Shown in pieces: positions 43,096 to 54,071 of a stretch of 64,000 nt of DNA. Under the pieces are notes generated by a model, which was not told the DNA's origin, searched no databases, and was given only the letters and a program-made list of their open reading frames with translations. The position numbers were made by a program, and so were the translations under genes. This stretch comes from Oceanicella sp. SM1341 (lineage in GTDB: Bacteria > Pseudomonadota > Alphaproteobacteria > Rhodobacterales > Rhodobacteraceae). Location: contig NZ_QRGC01000005.1 in NCBI RefSeq assembly GCF_003448965.1, positions 147,129-211,128 on the forward strand. The letters are read 5' to 3'. Position 1 is the first letter of the stretch; each line of letters opens with the position of its first letter.

Positions 43096-44277
43096 TCAGG
43101 CCGCCCGGGCCCGCGCCCGGGCGAGCCGCAGCGCGAGCACCAGCCCCGCCAGCCCGGCCAGCGCCCCCACGAGGAATACCGCAGGGTAGCCCGCCCTGTC
43201 GGCCATCAGCCCGGCCACCGGGCCGGTGAGCCCGTAGGCGAGGTCCTGGAAGGCGGCAAAACCCCCCAGCGCCGTGCCGCGCAGATGGGCGGGCACCAGC
43301 CGCACCACCTCGCGCCCCATGCCGGGGAAGATCAGCGAACAGCCCAGCCCGGTGAGGAAGGCGCCCAGCAGCGCCGGGCCCGGACCCGGCGCGAGCCAGA
43401 TCAGCGCCTGCCCCGCCGCCTCGACCCCGAGCGAGCCGATGGCCACCGGCAGGCCGCCCACCCGGTCCGGCAAGCCGCCCAGCAGCAGCCGCACCAGCAC
43501 GAAGCCTGCCCCGAAGGCGGTGAGGCCGAAGCCCGCGCCGCTCCACCCCCTGTCGAGGAAATGCAGCGAGAAGAACGCCCCGATGGCGGCGAAGCCGATG
43601 CCCTGCGCGCAGACGATGGCGCCATGGGTGCGGATGGTGCCCATGAGCGACCAGAAGGAGGGCCGCGCCGCGTCCGGCACCGCCGGCACCCCGGGCACCA
43701 GCGCCATGGCGAACAGCCCCGCCAGCGGCAGCACCGCCGCCACGGCCATGGTGCCGGCAAAGCCGAGCGCCCCGTAGAGCCAGAGGCCCAGCGGCCCACC
43801 CAGGGCGAAGCCGCCGTAGAGCGCGGCTCCCACCAGGGCCAGCACCCGGCCCGCGCGCTCGGGCCCGACGAGACCGATGCCCCAGGCCACGACACCGACC
43901 CCCACCAGGCTCTCGCCCAGCCCGATCAGCAGCCGCCCGGCCGCGAGCACCGCGAAGGCGCCCGCCGGCGCGGCCGGCAGCAGCCCCGCCAGCAGCGACA
44001 CCAGCGCCCCGGCGATATAGCAGCCGAGGCCCAGCCGCGCGGCCCCGCGCGCCCCGCGCCTGTCGGACAGGCTGCCGGCCCGCCCGCGGCTGAGAATCGT
44101 CGCGAGAAAGACGATTCCCACCGCCAGCCCGGCCAGCGCGTTGTTGAACCCCAGCGCCCCGGTGACGAACAGCGGCACCACCGGCAGCGACATCGCCACG
44201 CAGAGATAGGAGACGAAGAGGATGAAGGTGAGAAGCCAGAGACGGCCCTGCGCGGGCCAGGCGGCGGCAGCGGTCAT
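43096..44277 (-). CDS. Major facilitator superfamily transporter
   Basis: This 393-residue permease has about twelve hydrophobic helices. The MFS loop 2-3 motif appears as SRGRAGSLSDRRGARGAARLG (the usual G-x-x-x-D-R-x-G-R, here GSLSDRRGAR), and the related half-repeat is LLLGGLPDRVGGLP. The pattern is that of drug or sugar efflux MFS proteins, and the substrate is unknown. ATG 44277 is used. A GTG at 44316 with GGAG upstream would add 13 residues. Confidence 0.85.
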   Translation of the reverse strand: MTAAAAWPAQGRLWLLTFILFVSYLCVAMSLPVVPLFVTGALGFNNALAGLAVGIVFLATILSRGRAGSLSDRRGARGAARLGLGCYIAGALVSLLAGLLPAAPAGAFAVLAAGRLLIGLGESLVGVGVVAWGIGLVGPERAGRVLALVGAALYGGFALGGPLGLWLYGALGFAGTMAVAAVLPLAGLFAMALVPGVPAVPDAARPSFWSLMGTIRTHGAIVCAQGIGFAAIGAFFSLHFLDRGWSGAGFGLTAFGAGFVLVRLLLGGLPDRVGGLPVAIGSLGVEAAGQALIWLAPGPGPALLGAFLTGLGCSLIFPGMGREVVRLVPAHLRGTALGGFAAFQDLAYGLTGPVAGLMADRAGYPAVFLVGALAGLAGLVLALRLARARARAA

Positions 44278-44441
44278 GCGTGCATCCCGGATCTGCTCCG
44301 CGAGGCCGAAGCGCACACGCGCTCCGACCCCTGACGGATCGTTGAGCGCGTTGGTTGACGTTGAACGCTTACGGCCGGCGCACCGGCCTCACCGGCTTAG
44401 TCCCTCGCGCCGCATGCGTCAACGAAACCGGGAGCCGGAAA

Positions 44442-44473
44442 AGAAAAAGCCTCGCTGCATCAGCGAGGCTTTT
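44442..44473 (-). terminator. Terminator of tRNA-Ala
   Basis: On the minus strand the stem GCCTCGCTG/CAGCGAGGC with a 3-nt loop is followed by TTTTTCTTTT. It lies about 25 nt after the tRNA-Ala 3' end. Confidence 0.85.
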
Positions 44474-44496
44474 GTCTGCTAACCCCTGGAGGTTAG

Positions 44497-44572
<76 letters not shown>

Positions 44573-44662
44573 GTAGTGTTCCGGTGTCTCTCCGGTGACG
44601 CGGTGTTTAGTGGCCTCCCGCCGCGAGTTCAAGCGGAAAATTCGCGGCGGAAGACATTCCGT

Positions 44663-45007
44663 TCAGTTTTCTGAATCGTCGTCGGAATCGCCGCGCTCAC
44701 CGATCTCCTCGATGGACACGGTATCGTCGTCATCGTCGTCGTCGAGCACGTCGTCATCGGCCACGTCGATGTCGTCATCATCATCGTCGAGCACGTCATC
44801 GACCATGTCGTCGGAGGAGGCAGCGGCGGCGGCGGCAGCCGGCTTCGCAGCCTCGGCCCGCTCGGCCCGGCCCCGCTTCAGGGTCAGGCTCTCGAGGCTG
44901 AAGGACCCCCCGCAGACGGGGCAGGTTGCCGGGTCGTTGGTCAGATCGTAGAAGCGGGCCGCACAGCTCGGACAGACCCGTTTGACGCCCCATTCGGGAT
45001 TAGGCAT
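44663..45007 (-). CDS. TIGR02300-type zinc-ribbon protein with acidic tail
   Basis: This 114-residue protein, conserved in alphaproteobacteria, has a zinc ribbon with two CxxC pairs (CPSCAARFYDLTNDPATCPVC, residues 12-32). An Ala-rich linker leads to a tail dominated by Asp (about 70-114), encoded by GTC/ATC-type repeats on the plus strand. The family is annotated TIGR02300 and has no known function. The start at 45007 has AGGGGG upstream. Confidence 0.88.
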   Translation of the reverse strand: MPNPEWGVKRVCPSCAARFYDLTNDPATCPVCGGSFSLESLTLKRGRAERAEAAKPAAAAAAASSDDMVDDVLDDDDDDIDVADDDVLDDDDDDDTVSIEEIGERGDSDDDSEN

Positions 45008-45285
45008 GTTGACCCCCTGATCGCAGGTGGAAAAAAAGACGCCCGGCCATGCCACAGCCCCCCGGGCTTGTCAAAGGCTTTGGCAAAAAAGTCACCAGGC
45101 CCTTCCGCCGGGGGCGGACGGGCGGCAGATGCTGTCCGCCGGGGGGCGGACGGGCGATAGAACTTGCAGCGCCTTCGACCCGTATTTACCTTTCGCGCGT
45201 AACACAAGGGGTGCAGGGCGATTTCCTGCGTCCCGTCCCCAGGCGCCGTGCCCGTCCGGGCCGCGTCACCCAGAAGGATCCGCCA

Positions 45286-46539
<1,254 letters not shown>

Positions 46540-46556
46540 AGGGGCCGGCCGTCACC

Positions 46557-47246
46557 TTGGGCGAAACCATCACCCTGCTCGATCCGCCGGTGGACATCCG
46601 GCTGAAGCGCCTTGCCCGGGCGCGACGCCTCACCCTGCGCATCGCCGCCACCGACGGCACGGTGCATCTCACCCTGCCCGCGCATGTGCCGCTGGCCGAG
46701 GCGCGGATGTTCGTGCTCCGGCAGGAGGACTGGCTGCGCAGCCGCCTCGCCCGCGCGCCGCAGCCGGTCACCGTGGCGCTCGGCACCGCCCTGCCGGTGG
46801 AGGGGCGGATGCTGCGCCTCGTGGCCGCCGCCGGCCGCCGGGTGCAGCGTGACGAGACCAGCCTCGCCCTGCCCGGCGCCGCCGAGGGCGCGGGCCGCCG
46901 CGCCGAGACCTGGCTGCGCACGCTGGCGCGCGAGCGCCTCGTGCCCGCGGCCGATGCCTACGCCGCCCGCCTGCGCCGCGCCCCGGGCCGGATCACCCTG
47001 CGCGACACCGGCTCGCGCTGGGGCTCCTGCACCTCGCGGGGTGATCTGATGTTCTCCTGGCGCCTCGCCATGGCCCCGCCCGAGGTGCTCGACTACGTCG
47101 CCGCCCACGAGGCCGCGCACCTGGTCGAGATGAACCATTCCGAGCGCTTCTGGGCCCAGGTGGCCCGCATCTGCCCCGACTACGCCACCCACCGCGCCTG
47201 GCTGCGCGAGCATGGCGCGAGCCTGCACCGCTACCGCTTCCGCTGA
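46557..47246 (+). CDS. YgjP-type zinc metallopeptidase (DUF45)
   Basis: This 229-residue protein is of the YgjP/WLM family. The zinc site HEAAHLVEMNHSERFW (about residues 183-198) has HExxH plus a distal His. The preceding SRWGSCTSRGDLMFSWRLAMAP element is diagnostic. The start is a TTG at 46557, 17 nt after phaZ, suggesting co-transcription. Physiological substrates are not known. Confidence 0.88.
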   Translation: MGETITLLDPPVDIRLKRLARARRLTLRIAATDGTVHLTLPAHVPLAEARMFVLRQEDWLRSRLARAPQPVTVALGTALPVEGRMLRLVAAAGRRVQRDETSLALPGAAEGAGRRAETWLRTLARERLVPAADAYAARLRRAPGRITLRDTGSRWGSCTSRGDLMFSWRLAMAPPEVLDYVAAHEAAHLVEMNHSERFWAQVARICPDYATHRAWLREHGASLHRYRFR

Positions 47247-47375
47247 TCTCCGCCGCCAGAGGCCCCGGCGCGGAGCTCGGCTCCCCCTCGCCGCCCGCGC
47301 CCGCGCGCGGAGGCGCCAGCCGCAGCTCGGGAGGAATCCGCCGCGCAGGCGGCGGTCCGCATCATCGGGGGCGCT

Positions 47376-47816
47376 TCAGCCGAAACGGTCGCGGATATGC
47401 TGGAGGATCTGGTCGCGGGTCTGGCGATAGGCGGAGAGCTTGTCCTCGCGGTTCTCGCCCAGCCCCGTGGGGTCGAGCACCGGCCAGAACTCCACGTCCA
47501 CGGCATTGTAGCGGGTGAGCTCCTGCGCGTGCCGCTGGGCGGCGGGCGAGAGCGCCACGATCAGGTCGTAGCCGCCCAGGTCGTCGCCCCATTCCTGCAT
47601 CTCGTCGAAGCTGCGCGCCCGGTGCTTCTCCAGCGTGATGCCGAGCTCGGCCGCCACCGCCACTGCAAAGCCGTCCACCTCGATGTCATGCTTCACGCCG
47701 GCGGACTGCACGTAGATCTCGTGGCCGTAGAGGCTCTTCATGATCCCCTCGGCCAGCGGCGAGCGGACGGCATTGTAATCGCAGCAGAACAGGACCGAGT
47801 GGGGCCGCGGCGCCAT
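47376..47816 (-). CDS. Low-molecular-weight phosphotyrosine phosphatase-type protein
   Basis: This 146-residue protein has the LMW-PTP fold. The P-loop CDYNAVRS (residues about 12-19) fits CX5R(S/T), and the general acid region is in FWPVLDPTG (Asp). It lies 4 nt downstream of UPF0262 and hisD, a conserved gene order in Rhodobacterales. The role may be protein-tyrosine dephosphorylation, although related proteins are arsenate reductases. Confidence 0.88.
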   Translation of the reverse strand: MAPRPHSVLFCCDYNAVRSPLAEGIMKSLYGHEIYVQSAGVKHDIEVDGFAVAVAAELGITLEKHRARSFDEMQEWGDDLGGYDLIVALSPAAQRHAQELTRYNAVDVEFWPVLDPTGLGENREDKLSAYRQTRDQILQHIRDRFG

Positions 47817-47820
47817 CGGC

Positions 47821-48291
47821 TCAGCCCTTGTAGTGCAGGACGCAGATCAGGGTGAACAGCCGCCGCGCCGTGGGCATGTCGGTTTCCACCTTGCCCTCCA
47901 GGCGCTCCATCAGGATCTGCGAGCCCTCGTTGTGGATGCCGCGCCGCCCCATGTCGATGGCCTCGATCTGGCCCGCGGGCAGGCGCTTCACCGCGTCGAA
48001 GTAGCTCTCGCAGATCTGGAAATAGTCCTTGATCACCTGGCGGAACGGGCTCAGCGACAGGTGGAACTCGCCCAGCGGCGCGCCGTCCTCCGCCTCGATC
48101 TCGAACACCAGCCGCCGCTCGCGCACCGAGAGCCGCAGCCGGTAGGGGCCGTTGCCCTGGTGGCCGGGCAGCGTGAAGCTGTTCTCCTCCAGCAGGTCGT
48201 AGATCGCCACGCGCCGCTCCTGCTCCACCTCCGGCGAGGGCAGCGCGAGCCCGGTGTCGTCGAGCACGATGTCGATCAGGCGGTCGCTCAT
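47821..48291 (-). CDS. UPF0262 family protein
   Basis: This 156-residue alphaproteobacterial protein of the UPF0262 family has the opening LIDIVLDDTGL, central FHLSLSPFRQVIKDYFQICESYFDAV and the IDMGRRGIHNEGSQILMERL block as clear markers. The start overlaps the hisD stop by ATGA. Function is unknown. Confidence 0.93.
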   Translation of the reverse strand: MSDRLIDIVLDDTGLALPSPEVEQERRVAIYDLLEENSFTLPGHQGNGPYRLRLSVRERRLVFEIEAEDGAPLGEFHLSLSPFRQVIKDYFQICESYFDAVKRLPAGQIEAIDMGRRGIHNEGSQILMERLEGKVETDMPTARRLFTLICVLHYKG

Positions 48292-49601
48292 GGGGCGGGT
48301 TCCCGGTTCAGCCGGTCGAGCCGGGCGCGCACGGACAGCCCGTGCGCCTCCAGGCTCTCCGAGATGGCGAGGGTCTCGGCCGCGGGGCCGATGGCGGCAA
48401 GGGCGCCGGGCGTCATCCGCGCCAGCGTGGTACGTTTCATGAAGTCGAGCACCGAGAGGCCGGAGGAGAAGCGCGCCGAGCCCGAGGTGGGCAGCACGTG
48501 GTTCGGCCCGCCCACGTAGTCGCCGATCGCCTCCGGCGTCCAGGCGCCGAGGAAGATCGCGCCCGCGTGGCGCACCTTCGCGCAGACGGCCTCCGCGTCG
48601 GCGGTGCAGATCTCGAGGTGCTCGGGCGCGATCCGGTCCGAGATCGCGGCCGCCTCGTCGAGATCGGCCACGGTGATCACCGCGCCGAAGTCCCGCCAGG
48701 AAGCGCCGGCGATGGCCCGGCGCTCCAGCGTCTCCAGCCGGCGCTCCACCGCGGCCGCCACCGCCGCGCCGAAGCCGCGGTCGGGCGTGACGAGGATCGC
48801 CTGGGCGCTCTCGTCATGCTCGGCCTGGCTCAGGAGGTCGAGGGCCACCCAGTCCGGGTCGGTGGTGCCGTCGGCGATCACCAGGATCTCCGAAGGGCCG
48901 GCGATCATGTCGATGCCCACGCGGCCGAACACCCGGCGCTTGGCGGCGGCCACGAAGGCGTTGCCCGGCCCGGTGATCTTGTCGACAGGCGCGATGGTCT
49001 GCGTGCCATGCGCCAGCGCCGCGATCGCCTGCGCGCCGCCGATGCGGTAGACGGTGTCGACCCCCGCCAGCCGGGCGGCGAGCAGCACCAGCGGGTTCGC
49101 CTTGCCATCCGGCGTCGGCGCGCAGATCACCAGCCGCTCCACCCCGGCCACGCGGGCGGGAATGGCGTTCATCAGCACCGACGAGGGGTAGGAGGCGAGC
49201 CCCCCCGGCACGTAGAGCCCGGCGGCCGAGACCGGGGTCCAGCGCCAGCCGAGCTCGGCGCCGGCGGGGTCGGTCCAGCGCTCCTCGCCGGGCAGCTGGC
49301 GGGCGTGGTAGGCGCGGATGCGCTCGGCGGCGAGGGCGAGCGCCTCGGCCTCCGCCGCCGGCACGGTGGCGATGGCGGCGTCGATCTCGGCGGCGGAGAA
49401 GGCGAGGGTTTCCGGCGTGAGCGTCAGCCGGTCCCATTTCGCGGTGTACTCGATGACCGCGGCGTCGCCCCGCGCCGCGACATCGGCGAGAATGCCGGCC
49501 ACGGCGGCATCGGCATCCTCCTCCACCGCGCGCCTGGTGGCGAGGAACTGCCGGAAGCGGGTGGGGAAATCGTCGGCGGAGGTGTCGAGGAAGGACGGCA
49601 T
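48288..49601 (-). CDS. hisD: Histidinol dehydrogenase
   Basis: HisD catalyses the last two oxidations of histidine synthesis, using NAD and Zn. The 437-residue enzyme has YVPGGLASYPSSVLMNAIPA (about 131-150), the zinc/catalytic segment LSQAEHDESAQAILV (about 258-272), IAPEHLEI (catalytic Glu/His, about 327-334) and GPNHVLPTSGSARF. Length is typical. It is first in the hisD-UPF0262-phosphatase unit. Confidence 0.97.
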   Translation of the reverse strand: MPSFLDTSADDFPTRFRQFLATRRAVEEDADAAVAGILADVAARGDAAVIEYTAKWDRLTLTPETLAFSAAEIDAAIATVPAAEAEALALAAERIRAYHARQLPGEERWTDPAGAELGWRWTPVSAAGLYVPGGLASYPSSVLMNAIPARVAGVERLVICAPTPDGKANPLVLLAARLAGVDTVYRIGGAQAIAALAHGTQTIAPVDKITGPGNAFVAAAKRRVFGRVGIDMIAGPSEILVIADGTTDPDWVALDLLSQAEHDESAQAILVTPDRGFGAAVAAAVERRLETLERRAIAGASWRDFGAVITVADLDEAAAISDRIAPEHLEICTADAEAVCAKVRHAGAIFLGAWTPEAIGDYVGGPNHVLPTSGSARFSSGLSVLDFMKRTTLARMTPGALAAIGPAAETLAISESLEAHGLSVRARLDRLNREPAP

Positions 49602-50184
49602 CGGGCACTTTCACTGGCAGGGCACTGACCCGCTTTACCCCGGCCGCCCCCACGGCTCAAGCGGCGCGCGTGCCCCTGACGGGGGTGCCGACCCGTCGGA
49701 GAGGGGCTGCGCCCCCCGCCTCCGGCCCGGCGTCGGCCCCTGCGGGCCCTCCGCACCAGGCGGAACCGGCCGCGCCTGCGGCCAGCGGCGAGAGGGGGCT
49801 CGATGCCCCCGAGCCGCTCCCGCCCCGCGGTAACGCCGGGGGTGGAGGTGCAGCGCCGCCGGGGGGGCCTTTCGCGGGCGACCCGCGCTGCACCCCCCCG
49901 GACGCGGCGGACATCCCGTCAGGCACTACCTGCCTCCCGCGCAGAGCGACACGGCGGAACCCTCATCGCCGCCGGGGGCGTGGGCTCGGCCGGCACCCTG
50001 CTCCGCAGGGGACACGGCCGCGAAGCCCTGGCAGCGCGCGACTGCCCCCGGAGGCACGTCGCGCCGCCAGCTTGCGCCCGATCCCCCGCAGCTTCGAAGA
50101 GCGGTTGCCCCCTCGCAAGGAGGCACGCGCCTCCGCCGGAGCCGGGTTCCGGCCCGGGGCGCAGCGGCGAAACGGGGCTGGTGC
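49602..50184. other. Intergenic region with a hairpin
   Basis: About 580 nt of very GC-rich sequence separate hisD from the DUF2948 gene. No gene of natural composition is seen. One structure stands out: GGTGCAGCG (49847-49855) pairs with CGCTGCACC (49886-49894) around a G-rich loop. Confidence 0.55.
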
Positions 50185-50664
50185 TCAGTCCGCGTGGCCC
50201 GGCGCCTTGCCGGAGGGGGCTACATAGGGGCGGGTAACGTCGGTGAGGCTCACGTCGAGGCATTCCACCTCCACCGCGATCTCGCCATCACCGGCCAGCC
50301 ACAGGGTGAGCGTGCCCGCCCCGTCCTCGCACGGCGTGAAGGAGAGCGACAGCAGCGAGAGCACCATGTCCTTCTGCGCGGTGTCGAGGCCGCTGGAGCG
50401 CACCGCGAGGGCGGATTCGACCACCAGCAGGCTGCGCACCCGCTCGTAGGCCCGGCCCGCGCGCTCCGCGGCCACGCGGTCTTCCCAGCGGAAGCGGTTG
50501 AGCAGCAGCGCCAGCCGGTGGTGGCGCCGGGCAAAGGCCACGTCGCCCACCGTGGTCACGGCATCCTGTGCGAGCGCCGAGATGACCGTGAGGTCCTCCG
50601 CCGTCTCGGCCTTCAGCCGCAGCGGGCCTTCGCCCGCGTCCTCGAACTTCGCGTCGCCGCTCAT
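50185..50664 (-). CDS. DUF2948 family protein
   Basis: This 159-residue protein matches DUF2948 of alphaproteobacteria: LRLKAETAEDLTVISALAQDAV near the start, RRHHRLALLLNRFRWED in the first third, and ALAVRSSGLD with the final ECLDVSLTDVTRPYVAPSGK. Function is unknown. It is 8 nt downstream of murA and usually accompanies it. Confidence 0.92.
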   Translation of the reverse strand: MSGDAKFEDAGEGPLRLKAETAEDLTVISALAQDAVTTVGDVAFARRHHRLALLLNRFRWEDRVAAERAGRAYERVRSLLVVESALAVRSSGLDTAQKDMVLSLLSLSFTPCEDGAGTLTLWLAGDGEIAVEVECLDVSLTDVTRPYVAPSGKAPGHAD

Positions 50665-50672
50665 CGCCTGCC

Positions 50673-51938
50673 CTATCCTTTCACGCGCTCCACCTGCGCG
50701 CCGCAGGCCTGGAGCTTGTCCTCGAGGCGCTCGTAGCCCCTGTCGAGATGATAGACGCGCGAGACCGTGGTTTCACCCTCCGCGGCGAGCCCGGCGAGAA
50801 TCAGGCTCACCGAGGCGCGCAGGTCGGTCGCCATCACCGGCGCGCCGCGCAGGCCCTCCACCCCGGTCACCTTCGCCGTGCCGCCGTGCACCTCGATGCG
50901 CGCGCCCATGCGCAGCAGCTCCGGCGCGTGCATGAAGCGATTCTCGAAGATCCGCTCCTCGAGCAGGCTCTCGCCGGCACCGAGCGTGAGCATCGCCATC
51001 ATCTGGGCCTGAAGGTCGGTGGGAAAGCCCGGATAGGGCTCGGTCACCACGTGCAGCGGCCGTATCACCCCGTTGCGCCGGCTCACGGCGAGACCGCGGC
51101 CGGTCTCCTCCACCGCGATATCCGCCTCCTCGAGCTTGTCGCAGAAGGCGCCGAGCAGGGCGCGCTCGCCGCCGATCAGCTCCACCCGGCCGCCGGCGAT
51201 GGCCGGGGCCAGCATGTAGGTGCCGAGCTCGATGCGGTCGGCCACCACGCGGTGGGTGGCGCCGTGCAGCCGCTCCACGCCCTCGATGGTGATCTCCGGG
51301 CTGCCCTCGCCCTCGATCCGCGCGCCCATGGCGCGCAGGCAGCGGGCGAGATCGACGATCTCCGGCTCGCGCGCGGCGTTCTTCAGCACCGTGGTGCCCT
51401 TGGCCAGCGTGGCGGCCATCAGCAGGTTCTCGGTGGCGCCCACCGAGGCGAAGGGCAGCTCGAACGCGGCACCCTTCAGCCCGTTCGGCGCCTTCGCGTG
51501 CACGTAGCCGTCGCGCAGGTCGAGCTCGGCGCCAAGCGCCTCGAGCCCGCGCAGGTGCAGGTCCACCGGCCGCGCGCCGATCGCGCACCCACCGGGCAGC
51601 GACACCTCCGCATGCCCCTCCCGCGCCAGCAGCGGCCCGAGCACCAGGATCGAGGCGCGCATCTTGCGCACGATCTCGTAATCCGCCCGGGTGGAGGCGA
51701 TTCGCTCTGCGCCCAGCGCCAGAACCTTGCCGGCCTGCAGCGCCGCCACCTCGCAGCCCAGGCTGCGCAGCAGGTCGGTCATGGTGCGGATGTCCGAGAG
51801 CCGCGGCGCATTCGTGAGCGTCAGCGGCTCATCGGTGAGCAGTGCTGCCGGCATGAGCGTGAGACAGGCGTTCTTCGCGCCGGAAATCACGATCTCGCCG
51901 TTCAGGGGCTTGCCCCCGGTCACGATGATCTTGTCCAT
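50673..51938 (-). CDS. murA: UDP-N-acetylglucosamine 1-carboxyvinyltransferase
   Basis: MurA performs the first committed step of peptidoglycan synthesis. The 421-residue enzyme has the opening [22 protein letters not shown], the active-site cysteine in [15 protein letters not shown] (about residue 115) and [15 protein letters not shown] (about 302-316). This is the fosfomycin-sensitive Cys type. It heads a leftward unit with DUF2948. Confidence 0.97.
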   Translation of the reverse strand: MDKIIVTGGKPLNGEIVISGAKNACLTLMPAALLTDEPLTLTNAPRLSDIRTMTDLLRSLGCEVAALQAGKVLALGAERIASTRADYEIVRKMRASILVLGPLLAREGHAEVSLPGGCAIGARPVDLHLRGLEALGAELDLRDGYVHAKAPNGLKGAAFELPFASVGATENLLMAATLAKGTTVLKNAAREPEIVDLARCLRAMGARIEGEGSPEITIEGVERLHGATHRVVADRIELGTYMLAPAIAGGRVELIGGERALLGAFCDKLEEADIAVEETGRGLAVSRRNGVIRPLHVVTEPYPGFPTDLQAQMMAMLTLGAGESLLEERIFENRFMHAPELLRMGARIEVHGGTAKVTGVEGLRGAPVMATDLRASVSLILAGLAAEGETTVSRVYHLDRGYERLEDKLQACGAQVERVKG

Positions 51939-51968
51939 GTCTGGCCTGCCTCTCGTCCGGACCCGTGC

Positions 51969-52154
51969 TCAGGTCTCTTCGTCCGTGTCGTTGCTGTCAT
52001 CGGAGGCGGCGCGCGCCCGGCCCTGTGCCTTGCGCCGCTGCAGATTCGCCCTCAGGGCGGCGGCGAGTCGCTCCTCGCGGCTGCCGGCGGCCGCCGGCTT
52101 GCCCCGCGCGGGCCCGCCACGGGGCCCCGTCCTGCTGCTCTCGTCCTCCGTCAT
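51969..52154 (-). CDS. Small basic protein upstream of murA
   Basis: This 61-residue hydrophilic protein has a recognisable core REERLAAALRANLQRRKAQ and an acidic tail. Small proteins with this core occur beside murA in Rhodobacterales as far as I recall. No strong ribosome site is visible. Function is unknown. Confidence 0.6.
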   Translation of the reverse strand: MTEDESSRTGPRGGPARGKPAAAGSREERLAAALRANLQRRKAQGRARAASDDSNDTDEET

Positions 52155-52236
52155 GAGCGGCTTTTAGCGCATGGCACACATCGGGTCCAGAATAACGCTT
52201 GCACTCCCCGTCCGATCCGCTAAAAGGCCCCCCGAA

Positions 52237-52311
<75 letters not shown>

Positions 52312-52967
52312 TTCATCCTCATGAAATTGCTAGAGAACATTGATTCGTGGACGCTCAGTTCACGTGAGCGCTTGTGCATGCGGGCGCTCAGTTTTGCGAG
52401 GTATGTTGGCACAAATCTGACACACGCTTTCGGGTCGACAGGTTGAGCTCTACGCGACTCGTACGCCGAGCAGGGTATGTCCGAAGGCGATCCAGGTGCA
52501 GAATGGCGCTCTGCCCGGCAAGAAGGGCGGTGAGCGGACTTACGCCAGTGTAGCAACGCGGTGGGAGAAAAGCGCAGACACCAGACACTCGCTTCGACAT
52601 CGCAGGGGGGAGAGATGCGCAGACAATGGGCATGGCCTTTGCGGGTCTTTAGGGACGAGCTTCAGGTGTTCTCGTCGACTTTTCCCGGACGCTGGTCTTC
52701 CCCCAGGCCCTTGGCGATTTCATAGGAACTGTCGCGCTGCCCTTCCTTGGAACGCTCCTATCGATCATTGAGCCGTCGTGCCCCATGGAACCCTGACCAA
52801 GAGGGAGATTTCGCTCTCACTGCTTGGACCTCACAGCAATGAACCCCGCGCGGTTTGGATCTGCGCCAGCGTATTGATGCTGGGCCCGAGGAAACACGCC
52901 ATCGATATCATCGTTTGGAGCCACTATGTTGCGATCGAACGACACCTAAAAGAAGGCACAAGGACGG
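52312..52967. other. Left edge of the island, no clear gene
   Basis: About 650 nt between tRNA-Thr and the methyltransferase gene have mixed base composition unlike the core genome to the left. Several short open frames (up to about 90 codons, both strands) have no recognisable similarity. CGCTCAGTT occurs twice (about 52350 and 52384), the first as part of a CGCTCA/TGAGCG hairpin. I see no integrase and no second copy of the tRNA 3' end. Confidence 0.5.
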
Positions 52968-54032
52968 ATGAGCCCGACGCAAGACCAGATTGATCACGAC
53001 ATGCGCCTCGCCGCCTTCGAACAAAACCACTTGGCTTTTCGGTCTCTCAACCAGCAGATGTGGCAAATTCCGCTGATTTCGATGACCTTGACGGGCGGTC
53101 TGTGGTTTGGCGTCTCACGGGCTGAGGACTTCCCGCTCTTCCAGTTCGCTCTCCTGTTCCTGGCTGCGGCAGGCAACGGTGCGCTGTTTATCGTCATCTT
53201 GCGCCTTCGTTTTGTCATGCAGCGCTACCTCAATTGGCTGGAAGACAACTACCCCACCGGCTTCGTATCAGCGGATGACGGCGAGCACTGGTATCATAAG
53301 TCGTTTGTAGTTCGCACTTCGTTCCAGGCCATGTTACTCTTCGCCTCGGCGTTGAGTATTGTCCTGCTCATCGTGACCAGCTGCAATACTTGGAAAGAGG
53401 CTAAGGGGCAGATGCCTGACGATCGTGCACTGACGTACTATCAACAACACGCAAGCAGCCTCGCCGACGGCTATGAAGCACTGACCTTTGAGGCCGCGCA
53501 TCCAGGTCTTGCTAAGATCATGACCACCGACCGCGCCGGTGAGAAACTGCGCGTTCTCGACATCGGTGCAGGGACAGGCCGAGATGCCGCGTGGTTCGCC
53601 AGTCATGGTCATCACGTAGTTGCAGTAGAACCATCTCAGGCCATGCGCACGCTAGCCCAAACGCTACATGCCGGCCTATCCATTGATTGGCGTGACGACA
53701 GGCTTCCTGAGCTGGAGGAAATGCTCAACCGCGGGGAGTGCTTCGACATCATAGTCGCAAGCGCGGTATGGATGCATGTGCGCCCTGATGATCGAAAGCA
53801 GGCGTTGCGGTCAGTTGTATCGCTGTTGGCAGACCAAGGGATGCTCTACCTGACTCTGCGCCTCGGGCCTGAAGAGCCCGAGCGCGGCATCCACAAGGTC
53901 TCCCTTGAGGGCTTCAAAGCAACGGCGGAGTCTCTGGGCCTCAAAGTTCAAGAACTCGAAACCCAAGCCGATCTTCTGGGCAGGACGCACATTCATTGGC
54001 AAGCACTTAGAATTGACGCTTGGCCTGAATGA
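52968..54032 (+). CDS. Membrane-anchored SAM-dependent methyltransferase
   Basis: This 354-residue protein has an N-terminal membrane module and a C-terminal class I methyltransferase. Hydrophobic helices lie at about 33-52, 56-80 and 116-138. The catalytic domain starts near 185, with motif I LRVLDIGAGTGRDAAWFA (about 195-212), an acidic VAVEPS and the motif IV-like DIIVASAVWMHV. No DPPY/NPPY-type motif is seen, so small-molecule, protein or lipid methylation is likelier than DNA base methylation. It converges on the Dnd-like operon with a 39-nt gap. The role there is unknown, and an accessory or effector function is possible. Confidence 0.75.
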   Translation: MSPTQDQIDHDMRLAAFEQNHLAFRSLNQQMWQIPLISMTLTGGLWFGVSRAEDFPLFQFALLFLAAAGNGALFIVILRLRFVMQRYLNWLEDNYPTGFVSADDGEHWYHKSFVVRTSFQAMLLFASALSIVLLIVTSCNTWKEAKGQMPDDRALTYYQQHASSLADGYEALTFEAAHPGLAKIMTTDRAGEKLRVLDIGAGTGRDAAWFASHGHHVVAVEPSQAMRTLAQTLHAGLSIDWRDDRLPELEEMLNRGECFDIIVASAVWMHVRPDDRKQALRSVVSLLADQGMLYLTLRLGPEEPERGIHKVSLEGFKATAESLGLKVQELETQADLLGRTHIHWQALRIDAWPE

Positions 54033-54071
54033 TTGGAATGACGTCACTCGTCGCAAGCAAATAGCTCTTCG

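Noticed and set aside
52388..52993. Small open frames right after tRNA-Thr that could be an integrase remnant
   Set aside because: None shows tyrosine-recombinase motifs or a convincing ribosome site.
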